A DNA stretch of 64,000 nt from Hymenolepis diminuta (taxonomy: Eukaryota > Platyhelminthes > Cestoda > Cyclophyllidea > Hymenolepididae), in contig CAADRB010000062.1 of assembly GCA_900708905.1 (NCBI GenBank), forward strand, positions 1 to 64,000. Reading direction: 5' to 3'. The notes under the pieces were generated by a model. That model was not told the origin of the DNA, did not search any database, and saw only the letters and a list, made by a program, of their open reading frames with translations. Numbering within the stretch: the stretch's first letter is position 1; each line of letters opens with the position of its first letter. A program made the translations under genes and the position numbers. This document shows positions 24,501 to 35,684 of the stretch, piece by piece.

Positions 24501-27500
24501 TTTAAAAACACTGGGCGGATATGATTTAAAAACGCATGGAATATTGATTTATTCACTTATAACAATCAGGCGAAAATTAAAAATAGAATGCTTAGCAATT
24601 TATCGGCTTAATATTATATATTAGCTATGCCAGAACCTCAGAGGATTATTGGCTATTGCAAAATAATGCGAATTATAATTAACATTTAAATAAATATTTA
24701 ATCTGAATATATATTCTTCTACAGAACTTCACAAATCAAAGAGCATGAAACCAACAAAAAACCAAAGGGATAGGAGGCCCCAAACTCGCTTAGGGCGATG
24801 TAAGTCATAAAAATTATTGATAATGGTGTTGGAAATAATACCCATTCAATATATCTAACGTTAAACTTAATGCCTAGTTCTAATTTAATTCCTCTGATCC
24901 TTGAAGAATTTGAAGGTGGAAATTTGCCTTGAATATTAGAATACGATATCTCTGTATGTATGATCCTGTCATTTGACCTTTGACTGTTTCTTTTGTAACA
25001 TTCTGACAAATTCATTTTCTATTTTACTAAGTAATTATTCCAATCAGCGTAAAGCATGAAAATCAAATTTTAATTTTGAATAAAACACTACTGAAATCTC
25101 AAGAGGTGGCTTTTATTTTCTGTCAGATAGGTCTCATATGCGTTTATTTGATCGGTGTTGAAAGAATTCATTCTGATTTCGTATTTAACAAAATTATATA
25201 GTATCCAAATTTAACTTAGAAGAAGATTTTATACCTTGGCAGATGAATGTAAATGGAATATGTTTTAAAATAGCTGTGTTGACCAAATTTTAATTCAGCC
25301 TGCGATTGTCTTATTTCGAGTTAAAACAAAAAACGCTTTTGAATCCACGTTATGACTTTCCATATGGTCCGTCTATGAGAAGCGGTAATCGTGTGTGCCC
25401 GCCAAGTTAGGTATTACAGATCCCTTACTCATAAATATGCATCTACAGAATTGTTAATCTGCCGTTTTAGCTAGAGCCGGTTAAGATTAGGAATAGGCAG
25501 TACTGCACTTTAAAATTTATCCTCCACTGTCGCTCTGAAGATTTAATAATAGAACGAAGATGACATGCTTACCACCTTGGTTAGCCCTTGCTAGATATAT
25601 AAATATTACGTTTAAAATCAATATATATCAATTTATAAATTTGAGGTAATCAAAGTCCAAAATTTTGAAAATATTTATATGCTGACTGACAAATGTCATG
25701 TAATTTGAACGTGTAACAATAATACTTATAGAAATCACAAGGGTAGGGAATTAGTTAGACAATCAATAAATCCCTACACCTAAGTAAAACAAACGGGAAA
25801 AGGAGCACTTACCGAAATTGTAAAGGAAGTATTAATAAAAACATAATAAAAGATAAGTTAGGTCGTAATCGGTTAGCTGATAACACACAATTCCTCAATC
25901 ACTAGTACTTTTTCAAATTCAGCATGCATTATTCGGTTTCTTGAGGGGGAGCAAATTTCGGTGAAATACATGAGTATATGTCGAGAATATTGCAAATCAT
26001 AGGTTTGGAATTAGCTTGTGTACAACAGCCTAATGGGCTTCAAGCCCCTGTAAATTGATAGGAACAGTTGCAAGAAAGCAAAATGTTGAAAATATCAATT
26101 TTTAGGCAAATTTATTTCAGATCAAACACATATTGCTGAAAATGTACTCTTTATCTCAACCGAAAATGAAGCATCCCCAAAGTATAATTCACCTCTAATG
26201 TTCATGGTCGTCTGTCTAATCAAGCGCGAACCAAATCAAGGTAGTACAATTCATTAAAGTAGAGTTATAACTTTCGTGTTAGGTATGAAATACATTATAA
26301 GTTTATCCATACTATTAAATGATAGAACACATTATATTGTTCCTGAAGCCAGTGTTATTTACTTTAGATGATTGGAAGCCATATGTTTCCTTATCTAAAC
26401 AGAATTCGGATACGGATGTTATCTATTCATATTTATCTATTTTTCGCATAACTGAAATAAATAGAAAAAAGCTGCTTTAAGCAAAAACTATATCGAGAGG
26501 CTTGAGACTTCATTAAATGCAAAATACATCATATTTTTTAAGTAATTTTGATGATTTTCTTATGAAATTGTACACATATGAAGTTCTGAAGCGATTTTTC
26601 CATCATCCTTTTCGTAGGTCAGGAGTCTTTTGTAATGAAGTTCTAATGGAATCATCTGAATGTTTTATTTATATATGGTCAGATTCAGTCTGAATTACTG
26701 CATCAATTTTAGCATCATCTTTGGCACCCCACTCTACATCACGTTCATCAAGCTCCTCTTCTCTCACCTCCTCTGATTCAAGATCTTCATCATCTAACTC
26801 TTTCACCTCTACCTCATCTTCATCTTCAACGTCAATAATCACCTCCTCTTCATCTGGATCCACAGCCCCGAGAAAGAAGCAATTGAGGGGACATCATAAG
26901 TCTCATGGTAAGCAAACATGTAACACAATTATAATACCTAGACATAATTGTCAGCATCCAGTCAACTTAGATAGAGTCAATATGATCGTTTGGTTCAATT
27001 ATTTTATGTTTATTTAAAGCGATAAGCTTACAGTATACTGGTAGAGTAAATATTTGAGAAAAGATTTGATTCTCAGGTATCGAAAGAGTATTGGACAATT
27101 AATAGATCCCTCTATGCAGTGCCATTTTGAATTTTTCTACTCCTGTGCCACTGAGATTAATTCTTCCCAGTGATGCTGAAGGACCGAGTCTATTACTCAT
27201 AGAAGTGATGTATATCCTGTTATAAACATAGTACGATTTTCAAGGATTATGTGCAAGTTTCAACTCAACTGTTTTTTCAACACTCATCTTGAGTAGAGGA
27301 AGGGGATTATGAGGTATCAGTTGCAGTGGAAATTTTATTTGATTTTAACTATGGTGTATTGAAAAGGGCTTCTATAGACACTAAGACATAAATGTGTACA
27401 TAGATATCGGGATTTCCAAATGAATTGAAAGAAATCAAGCGTTTTTCTTCAGCCTTACCCTCAATATACACTCACGTACGTTTGGAAATAACGTCTATGC

Positions 27501-28260
27501 TGATTAAAATTTTATAGAATGAAATTTTTCCATTCAAAACTGTTAAACTCTTGCATGCACTCGTGGTGTGTGCCAATGTATTTCAAACCAATAAAGTTGT
27601 AAAATATAAAATATTATTATAATATAATTAAGTAATAATTGAATTATTTTAAAGCTAAAGTTATTTTGAAATAGTGCTGATCATTTTTTATGCTGCATCT
27701 TTTTGACTAACTTAACTAAGCCCAGGCTAAGAGTTAAAACTAAAGCTAAAAACTGATGAAAGGAAACGGAAAGCCGAATAGCTGTATTTAATTAGAATTC
27801 AATGGAATTACAATGAGAATTTTTTATGAATTTCTGTTGGATTGACACGTGGATTGAGCGTTCAATAACTGAGTTTGAAATCCAATATATAATTTATATT
27901 TAAAATTTTGATATTCTTCATTTTGGAATGGTATCTTAATGAAATTTATCAAAGGCTGTTGAATAACTAAGTAAGTAAGTAAATTCATATTTCTATATTA
28001 GATTTCAACGCGTATCATGTATCTTGATAACAGATAATGGGAATGTGCCGGAAAAAAGCAAACGGGAGGCTTCAAAATCAAAAACAAGTAAAACTCAGCC
28101 GAATCAACGAGCCAAGTTCGCGAAAGTGGCACCAAATTTTCCGATGAAAAATGTCACTCCAAAGAGTAAAATAACCAAAGAGGTACCACCAAATGAAAAA
28201 TGGAGAATAGATAAAGTTAACAAGTGGAAAGATACCAAAATTCCCAGATTTCCCCTTTAA
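21524..28260 (+). CDS. gene 1: micro-exon, Ser/Arg/Lys-rich protein
   Basis: Ten exons: 21524-21545, 21744-21800, 22026-22076, 22439-22459 region (21 nt after TTTACAG), 22607-22633, 22724-23038, 23216-23254, 24725-24799, 26713-26907 and 28034-28260. Coding lengths are 22, 57, 51, 21, 27, 315, 39, 75, 195 and 227 nt. Every junction is phase 1, so all internal exons are frame-neutral. The product is about 342 aa and starts MSYTPGSK. An early acidic/aliphatic part is followed by a 105-codon SR/SYQ-rich exon, basic modules (RRELSQPPRRK), a polyserine exon of 65 codons, and a Lys-rich tail ending KIPRFPL. No signal peptide, membrane span or known domain is visible; function is unknown. The third intron uses a GC donor. 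A poly(A) signal lies 70 nt after the stop. Small exons may be missing in the two largest introns (24248-24265 and 25933-25983 are weak candidates). Confidence 0.72.
22439..22459 (+). CDS. 21-nt micro-exon of gene 1
   Basis: The exon follows TCTTTACAG and ends in front of a GTGCGT donor. It reads EIDSDIF across the phase-1 junctions, seven codons in all. Gene 6 also has a 21-nt exon as its fourth exon, the same rank as here. The exact edges are set by the only phase-1 fit between the acceptor and the donor. Confidence 0.65.
22724..23038 (+). CDS. largest exon of gene 1, SR-rich
   Basis: These 105 codons run from AACAG at 22723 to a GTAAGT donor at 23039, phase 1 at both ends. The encoded segment begins SYSRSRPRYCHSQNSK. 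It continues with Ser/Arg/Gln/Tyr-rich sequence and a basic stretch (SPQRRRTPPRYTSP). An in-frame phase-1 donor (GGAG then GTAAAT) at 22925 would give a 201-nt version. The composition is that of an intrinsically disordered, possibly phosphorylated or nucleic-acid-binding region; this is inference. Confidence 0.75.
23390..23800. repeat. dispersed repeat family R2, copy 2
   Basis: A GC-richer insert inside the seventh intron of gene 1. It shares CTAACAACAGT, a GAGTAAGAGAAAG purine tract, AGGAGTCGGTA and a CATAAAAGG-type box with the other R2 copies. It has no coding potential that I can support. Confidence 0.4.
26713..26907 (+). CDS. polyserine exon of gene 1
   Basis: An acceptor at 26711-26712 and a GTAAGC donor at 26908 enclose 65 codons in phase 1. 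Over half are serine, written with TCA, TCT, AGC and TCC rather than one repeated codon, so this is not simple slippage DNA. It ends in a basic patch (PRKKQLRGHHKSH). The opposite strand reads as an acidic ORF only because serine codons complement to Asp/Glu/Arg codons; I treat that as a shadow. Confidence 0.7.
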
Positions 28261-28327
28261 GACTATAAAGATATGCAAACTGTACATCCCTTGCTTAAAG
28301 AGCCTTGCCAAAAATAGTTATAATCAG

Positions 28328-28337
28328 AATAAATAAA
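28328..28337 (+). terminator. poly(A) signals of gene 1
   Basis: Two overlapping AATAAA hexamers at 28328-28333 and 28332-28337 lie about 70 nt after the stop codon. This is a normal distance for the end of the gene 1 transcript. Confidence 0.6.
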
Positions 28338-29734
28338 AGGATTATTTACTTGCCAATTTCCGATATGTGTACTTGGGAGATCTGTTTTTTTAATATAATT
28401 TGACCACTTTAAAACTTTCCAGAAATTTGGGTGATAAGTTATTACTGAAAATTGTCATTGACCTTCTAGGATGGTGGATTTCACTTCATTTACTTAGCTG
28501 AGATTGCTTTTCCTTTTTTTTGAGTATAAACGTTGAGCAATAGGTTAATTAGCTTATCAATATTTCTGTATTTGCGACCCTGAAGATAATTGACAGAGTT
28601 GTATAAAAAGTCATCACACCTTAGAATAGTTTGAATTATTATCTTTAAGAATAACTAATCTTATATGACTATTACGGTACTTACTCCCTCCCTCCCCCAC
28701 CCGCCGGTCATAATAGGTTTTATTAAATCTGTTGTTGCTTAAGCCTCTAGAATCGATTTGACGATTTTGCAATAGCAGTCTTGTAGATTAGAGGTGCAAT
28801 AAGACTTTGCAATTCCTAGTATCCTATTTGATTGAAGGATGAATAGTCTCTGATAAAAAGGTTGTCTTTCCTGAAGACACATAAAAAATTTTTGTCTATA
28901 GCTTCAACTCAGTACACTCAAACAGCTCAAAATTGGGCTATTTAAATATAAAATACCCCTTTCTTTTGGATATATTTCGACGTTTATGGTTCTATTATTT
29001 CTTAGAATTATTAAATATTTTACCAGATCTGAAACGTAAGGGCTTTTTTTCAATTATGCTTTGATAATATGCAAAGCATATCGATGCCAACGTTTAAAAG
29101 ATTGAAATATATTGAGATAGAGGGAGACAAGATCATCTCCTTATGCTAATTGCTAACACTAACTCACAGTGTGTTTTTGATAACTGAAGGCTTTCAGTTT
29201 TGCTTTGTGTTTCAAAGAATACACATTTGAAGTGATCTTCCCCCAATCGTAGGGGAAAATAGTGGTAGGAAGTCAAAAATAAGTACCAAGGTTCTTAGAA
29301 ATATCTCGCAATATTCGTAATTAGGTAAACAACAGAAGAAAAGTCGCACAATAATAAAATCAAATTCTATATATGTTCAGTGTTAAGAAATTGTGGTTTG
29401 CATTTTGCAATGCGTGAAACGAGTGTATCGCATCAGTTTAAATTACACAAAGTTAGGCATAATGCAATTATTATCCACTCTTATTTCTAATCAAATAAGT
29501 TAAAAGCATAAAAGCATATAATTTCGAAGTAAAATTTCAACTGTTGCATCATTACAAAATAATCAACCGATATATTTTCAAATTTGTCGCTTTTATCATT
29601 TTATTCAATTTTGATTTAATGCTTATATTAACATCTAAAGTATTTAAAGGTATTTAAGGTATTTAAAGGTAAAGCATAAAATTGACAGTGTCTAGGTTTT
29701 GAAATTTGTTATTTTTTATGTTATAATTTAATTA

Positions 29735-29880
29735 ACCTTCAAAATGGCCACAATCCTCCAACTCAATAATAACACGAAATTATGCAAATCAACGGTCATC
29801 CATTTTAAGCACATTGTAGCAGATATGCAAATTTTTTAATAATTGAACATAAGTTGTCAATTTATTATTTTTTTCTTACT
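29735..29880. repeat. dispersed repeat family R4, copy 2
   Basis: Matches 18880-19040 over roughly 140 nt, with TCCAACTCAATAATAACA, CGGTCATCCATTTTA and CAGATATGCAAATTTTTT in the same order and orientation. Confidence 0.45.
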
Positions 29881-30189
29881 TGGAAATTCACAAAACGAAT
29901 CTAGTTCAATTCCTTAAAATCAAGTTTATAAAACTGTTCTCTATTCTAGGAAAGATTATTTCCCCTCAGATCTTGATTTAATGAACACGCGTTTTATGGA
30001 ATAAAATGCTTACTATTATATAATGAAATAAAAGGCTTCAGATTTTAAGCTATTTTATTCATTAGAGCCAATTGTGCTTGGTTTTAGGATCGGAGCATAC
30101 ACCATCAATGGATAATTATAATCATTGTTAAAATCCACAACAATGCAGATAAAGTGTGCGATTGTTCACTGCGCAGAAACTACTGAAAT

Positions 30190-30450
30190 TTGGTAGAGGT
30201 TTCAATAAGAGGTGAGGAGAGAGGATAGAAATGAAAACCTCAGAAGGATCATTTTATTTGATTTTCGGATTCGGATTATAGAATATTCACTAAATGGGTA
30301 GCTCACTGTTTCGGGCTCCAAAATTTATATTTCAAATTTCCTTCTCCGGATTACTGATCAAAGTCTTGTCAACTGCCTATTTACTTATTGTTTAATCATG
30401 ATGATTAGTCTTTCCACTCCGGTTGATTTCTTGGTTTCAAGGCCGAAAAG
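30190..30450. repeat. dispersed repeat family R1, copy 1
   Basis: Contains TTTTCGGATTCGGA then AAATGGGTAGCTCAC, a CTCCGGATTAC box and GTCTTGTC. The order matches the copy at 32030-32360. It is a diverged non-coding element. Confidence 0.5.
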
Positions 30451-31166
30451 TAGCGTGATCTTACACTACCTCAAGTACTTTACATACTCTTAGCATAGCA
30501 AAGGTTGCAGGATTGAGTTCTTTCGAGGTGGATCCTATCGTTGGATATCATTTAAAAGATTTTCCGTGACGAAATTCAGGTGATTTATGAACGATCAAGG
30601 TATTTATCATTTAAATAATTTATGCATATGTTTTTTTAATAATAACAGCAAACAGATACAATTTTGGTATTCAAGTCTTTTGATTTTATTATTTAAGTTT
30701 ACACTTTTGCATAGTAGAAATATCAAATTTTTGAATTTTTTCCAGGATAGTTGAGTGAATTCTTACTCAAGATATCCCTCTGATTCCAGTGGCTTTTCTT
30801 CTAATACCAAAACTAATGGGAAGATGTAAAAAACTACGCGGTTGACAGATATTTCCTTTTACAATTTTATCGTATGTAGCAAAATGTATGAACAAAAGGC
30901 GTACTAATTAGCTTTAGAGGTCAGAACCAATACAAACAGTATCTTTAATCAAACTTTTTATCTTTTTTAATCAATTTACTCAGCTTTATTCTCATTTTAA
31001 ACTTAAAAATCCATTTTTGAAATAAACCATGCACATTTGAAGAGTCCAAGAGATTATAAGTGACATATTCACTTTTCAAACGTTTATTATTATTGTAATT
31101 GGCTAATCGGTGGTTTTGCCAAAGCGTGATATCAAAATCATATATCATTTCTTCTAAAAATTTCAG

Positions 31167-31271
31167 ATCACCGAAGACATCATGAGAATCGACACAGAAG
31201 GGAAAGCTCAGATCAATCCTCAAGCCAGAGAAAACACACCCATAAAGGTGGAAATCACCGTACCAGAAGAA
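31167..31271 (+). CDS. Arg/His/Ser-rich exon of gene 2
   Basis: It runs from TTTCAG at 31166 to a GTAAGC donor at 31272, 35 codons in phase 1. An alternative phase-1 donor at 31248 (AAAG then GTGGAA) would drop eight codons. The segment has about 18 Arg, His or Lys residues in 35, so it is strongly basic. It is the reverse complement of a long minus-strand open frame (30945-31409), which I take to be a shadow because the plus reading has matched splice sites. Confidence 0.6.
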
Positions 31272-32860
31272 GTAAGCCGTGTATAACTTCCACTCATACT
31301 TTTTTAAGTTAAAAGAAACGAACTTATATCCCTGAGGATTGAAATTGTTCCTCCACCAAATTTCGACAAAATATGTGAGTTTTTTCGCTGAAAGCAATAA
31401 GATGATCATCTACTCAGAATGAATGAATGAATATTATTTATTGAATATTCGCATAGATGATAGCAGATTTTATCTAATATAACACGATTTAAAGCCAAAG
31501 TAACGCAAATTTATTAGAAATTTTAATATAACTTAGAAAATTTGCTGGATTAATTTTCCATCTAATGTTATTATACGTATTATTTGAGATTTAAACTAAG
31601 AGCTACTTCAACTGTTAAAATTGCACTATACTTCAGAAATAAGAAGAATAAGAAGTGCGTTTTTTATGATCCCTAACGTGAAAGTAAAGGATATGAATGA
31701 AAGTAGATTTCAAGATGAAGAGATACAAATGTGATCCAAGCTCGCTGAGCTAGAGATTTTAGATGTTCAACAATTGGCGTGCATCCTGACTTTGACCATT
31801 TTAAATCTCCGATACTGTTTTTATCTATCAATCTCGAAGATCAGCATCTACAAACGGATGAACTAAAAGTGTGTGCTTTTAAAAATAATTTTTATAGCAT
31901 GATGAAAATTTTAATATTATTATTGCCCGTACTAAAAAATTACAATTCTAATTGAGAGAAACAACTGACATCAAAGAGCAGAGAGCCTAACAATCACAAA
32001 GGGGGGGGGGGAATGGGAACCAAATAGATACTGAGATAAACGTCAGAGTATCAAAGGGTCTTATCGCAGTAGACTTTTGGATTCGGCTCAAACGATATCT
32101 ACCAAATGGGTAGCTTACTTTTCAAAATTCAAAATTCATTATTTGCCCCTGGATTTCATGAAACGCTTGTCTACAATGTTCAGTCTTTATTAGTCGGTAA
32201 TTTTAATCAAAAGGGTTGGTCATAACGCTTTTAACCAATTCTTCCTTCCAACGGTTGAAAATGCAGATGATTTTACATGAGATTTTGATGTTTACAATTT
32301 TGACATGGTAGAGATTGGATAGGTAAAAATTTCAAGTTAGCAGAGCTCTGTAAGTTGTGTTCACTTAAGAAGAAGCTTACAATGACTAAAATTGATTACA
32401 AATTAATTGGTCATATACAGAAATGCTATTTAAATTCTTTTATAATTGCAAAATTAATCGGGACGTTTGATAGATTATTTGACCAACTGGAGTATCCAAT
32501 ACAATGAATAACATATTTGAACTTTCATAACGGTTTTAATTTAGAGAAATCTTATAATCATCAGGACCTCCATATTGTGCACTTCTTTATTCATGCCTAG
32601 GCATACATGCTGCCTTTGTATATATATACTTTTTATACCCGAAAGACGTACATGGGTAATCAGCCTTTCCTTGAAAAACTTTTGCTTAACTTGAGATGAA
32701 TTTATTTAACTTATTCTGTAACTTCTTTTAAAATTTAAACGCTAGATTCTAATTTTTCATTTTAATTAAGTTTTAAAATAGATATAACTAATGTAGCAGG
32801 CATTTTTTGGTGTTGGTAATTGACAAGTTGTCTCGTAGTTTGTAATAGACAACTATTACA

Positions 32861-32891
<31 letters not shown>

Positions 32892-35358
32892 ACCTTATAA
32901 ATACCATAACCATCCAATAATTCAAATACGGAATCATTTCCTTTAGACGTCGGACCTTGAGAAAGGTATTATCAGCTGGCAACAATTTGCTAAATATCAC
33001 AAGACATTATGGCAGAAGTAGGTGGTCTCGTAGATATGCATTAAGCCATTCCCACCATTTTTAGAAGAAAATAGAGAAGGATGCTGAGGAAGAAAATTCT
33101 TCTGTCAGAAATTTTGATAAAAAGACAGGCGGGCTAAGGTCGGTATAGTTTTCGGTATATACGTTTACACCACCAGCTGAGAATACATAGGGTCTTGTAG
33201 GATGCTGCAGTATGGTAGCGTTCACTCAGGCTCACTAAAGAATTTCGGTATTCCCAATGTGAATAAATTGCTTGAAAGAGCATCTTGTTCTGCGGAGAAG
33301 TTGGAGATCACCTCAGTGATTAGTTATCCAAAATTCAGCAAAATTTATAATACACGTTGACAACTTAACTTCCTCTAAAGAATAAAAGCCAAAAGAAAAA
33401 GCAATTCTGAGGCCAGCGAAGACAGGAAAATGTCAAAATCGTAGCATCCACTGCATTTGACTAATAATAAAAGTTGTCATCGATGAAAGGTAAAAAGTGA
33501 CTTTTTGGGAAATACTATGGTGTTCAATTTGCGTGGGTCATCTTTCAAAATAAAGAACTGGATCATATTCCCTCATGCTTAGTTTTCACTGGTTGCGTAT
33601 TTCCATTGAAAGACTAGTTACATTAAAAATAAGAATGTCAAGATTAAGGCAAAATTAGTAAATAGTTCCATATATGATCTATTTTTGTCGAATGCTCAAA
33701 TAATTAGAATATATTTTCTGTTTCATCAATTATTTTTATTAACTACTTTCTCAGTCTCCTAATTAATTAATAGCTTTCGCTTTGACTAATGAATTTCTAA
33801 TCAATTCGATTGACATGCATAATAACCAACAATTTGGTTTATTATATTACTCTAAATCACAAACCAAATTTACCTAATTTGTTTTAATTAGCTGATGAAT
33901 CCGTGGGGTCTGAGAAAAAAGCTAGCTCAACTCCAATGATCATAAATTATAATGTTAATTACTTTGAAAATTTTTTCACTAACTCAATATCAATACGGAT
34001 AAAACGCCTGAATGTACCTATTAAAATTCACACAACTTTAGATCCTAATAATGGCGACATTATCTGCAAAAATTGTAAGCTTAAAATAATTTTTTTATCA
34101 AAATATTATTAACCTAATATTAATTAAACATAACATGAAAACGCCAAATAATAATAACCTTTATTAATTTAATTTAATAACATTCTCATTTTCGTAGCTC
34201 GTACAATTGTGCGCAATCTATTAACATTTTTAACTGAAAATAATAATATTACCTATCACCCATGACAAGCTTGTTAAATAGCACACCTTTGAAGCACTTA
34301 TATGCAATTTATGAAAACATTATATATTTACTAGGTGGACGCTTGCAAAATCCAACTTGTGAAGACGGTAAAGATCAACAATGTAATGATTAATCTAAAT
34401 TAACTTTTAATCAACAAGATTTCCAAAACTTGTTGCGGAAACAAAATAGTTTATAATTTTAAAACTTTAAAAAACAAATAATGTTTGATACCCGTCGTCT
34501 GTCAGATTTTATACCAACAAAAGTTACCAAAACTTGACTAACTGTAACTTTAACTGTAAAGCAAAGCTGTATTAAAAGGAAATTTATAAATTATTATACA
34601 AACTTTAGTTGAAGAGAAACCAAAACCTTTCGTCAAGAAAGGTATGCAGTGATCAGTTTTTAATGTAAATATTTATTACAAATTTTTTTCACTTTTTATT
34701 TACATTTTTAGGCATCTTGAATAAGAATTCTTATCCTCGTAAAGGTACGTTTTCCTGATGATAATAAAAGGAGTAATTATTTGCTGAAGAATGCGATCAG
34801 ATTTAGGTAGCATTTATCAAATTTACTTGTGTATTATTGTGTAATTTAATGTTTAAAGATTGGCATCAAAAATATCCTCAGAGTAAGACAGCATCGGAAT
34901 GAAGTAGAGCGATGAATGTGCAACTGTCCAATGTAAATTCTATGCGCACACTTAATAAAGCATATTCGGCCGTTAGATTACAAGTCATGCCGACGTATCT
35001 AATTGATAAAGATTACTTTTGTTGAAAAGAGACTTCGGTTTGACAGAACACCCGTTATGAATTTTAATAGAAACTAATTATAGACCTAAGATTCACGAAC
35101 AAATTTTTCATAATAAAATGCTATTCCTAGGGGGTTGATTAATAGTGCTCTTTCAAAAGTAATAGTTATTTAAAGGCATATGTCATCACATTTTATTCAG
35201 AAAACAAAGTTAAGGTAAGTTTTACTGAAAAGGAGAAGATTTAACGCTTCATGTGCTAGTTAATTAACTGTTTGCATTAATAATGTAATCGCCTGTTAAT
35301 GTACAGTTCCAGTAAAATTTAATAAATTTACTTTTCCTTTCAGATTGAGGAGGAATAA
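31167..35358 (+). CDS. gene 2: micro-exon gene, 5' end missing
   Basis: Exons: 31167-31271 (105 nt), 33892-34074 (183), 34335-34367 (33), 34609-34641 (33), 34712-34744 (33), 34859-34882 (24), 35201-35214 (14) and 35344-35358 (15, with TAA). A weak 18-nt exon may sit at 31637-31654. Junctions are phase 1 until the 14-nt exon, which moves the frame to phase 0 for the last exon. The first known exon is Arg/His/Ser-rich (RRHHENRHRRESSDQSSS). The 61-codon exon is a more ordinary mixed sequence (for example NVPIKIHTTLDPNNGDIICK). The tail is short and charged and ends KNKVKIEEE. At least 145 codons are present. A start exon was not found in the 2.8 kb upstream. The function is unknown and no domain is recognised. 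The 31167 exon could belong to a separate gene, since a 2.6-kb intron separates it from the rest. Confidence 0.6.
31418..31433. repeat. (GAAT)n microsatellite
   Basis: Four tandem tetranucleotide units inside an intron of gene 2. Confidence 0.7.
32001..32011. repeat. homopolymer of 11 G
   Basis: A pure G run of eleven in an AT-rich region, at the edge of R1 copy 2. It could be a terminal feature of the element or a sequencing/assembly weak point. Confidence 0.8.
32030..32360. repeat. dispersed repeat family R1, copy 2
   Basis: Aligns with 30190-30450 at its left half (TTTTGGATTCGG, AAATGGGTAGCTTAC). It aligns with 60700-61020 at its right half (CCTGGATT, GTCTACAATGTT, TTAGTCGG, TTCTTCCTTCCAACGGTTGA). 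It lies in the long intron of gene 2. Confidence 0.5.
32861..32891. repeat. (TAGA)n microsatellite
   Basis: Seven to eight near-perfect tetranucleotide units with one interruption. Confidence 0.8.
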
Positions 35359-35566
35359 GCGCTAATATGAAATCCGGAGATTGCCTTCACAACTAAAATT
35401 GACTTTATGATTCTTTCGTTCCCATACCTATTCTTGTTTATTATAGCTGTGGTTATCAAAATATTTATCATGGTAGTTGTCAAGCATCAGTCTTTTACCC
35501 ATTGAAACAATTAAGTGAACGGAGGCCGGTGTGGATGTTTATCAGTAATATTTAAAGGTGCGACAA

Positions 35567-35572
35567 AATAAA
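35567..35572 (+). terminator. poly(A) signal after gene 2
   Basis: The first AATAAA after the gene 2 stop, about 210 nt downstream. It is consistent with a short 3' UTR. Confidence 0.4.
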
Positions 35573-35656
35573 TGCAACATAATAGCACGAGTTAACCTAC
35601 GTCGACGGATTACACACTTTGATTAGCTCATTCGCATTTGGATGGCGATTAATAAA

Positions 35657-35684
35657 ATGGGAGTGAATAAGGACTTTGAAAGTG
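35657..35684 (+). CDS. possible first exon MGVNKDFES
   Basis: ATG at 35657 gives nine codons plus one base before a GTATGC donor at 35685. This 3n+1 length and donor type match the other first exons and the fourth exon of gene 2. No following exon was established, so it may be an alternative start for gene 3 or chance. Confidence 0.2.

Larger units (their letters stand above)
28338..31166. other. spacer between genes 1 and 2
   Basis: This interval should contain the first exon of gene 2, but no ATG followed by a good phase-1 donor was found. It includes repeat R4 copy 2 (29735-29880) and the start of R1 copy 1 (30190-30450). Confidence 0.35.

Noticed and set aside
26669..26863. Minus-strand acidic frame rich in Glu and Asp
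   Set aside because: It is the complement of the gene 1 polyserine exon; the plus reading has matched phase-1 splice sites, the minus reading has none.
30945..31409. Longest open frame in the window, 154 codons on the minus strand
   Set aside because: It overlaps the Arg/His/Ser-rich exon of gene 2, has an AT-biased residue mix (Phe, Lys, Tyr, Asn, Ile) and no recognisable domain; best explained as a shadow plus chance.
32344..32352. A 9-nt phase-1 exon with a GTAAGT donor in gene 2
   Set aside because: It lies inside repeat R1, and the corresponding part of copy 4 does not preserve the splice signals.
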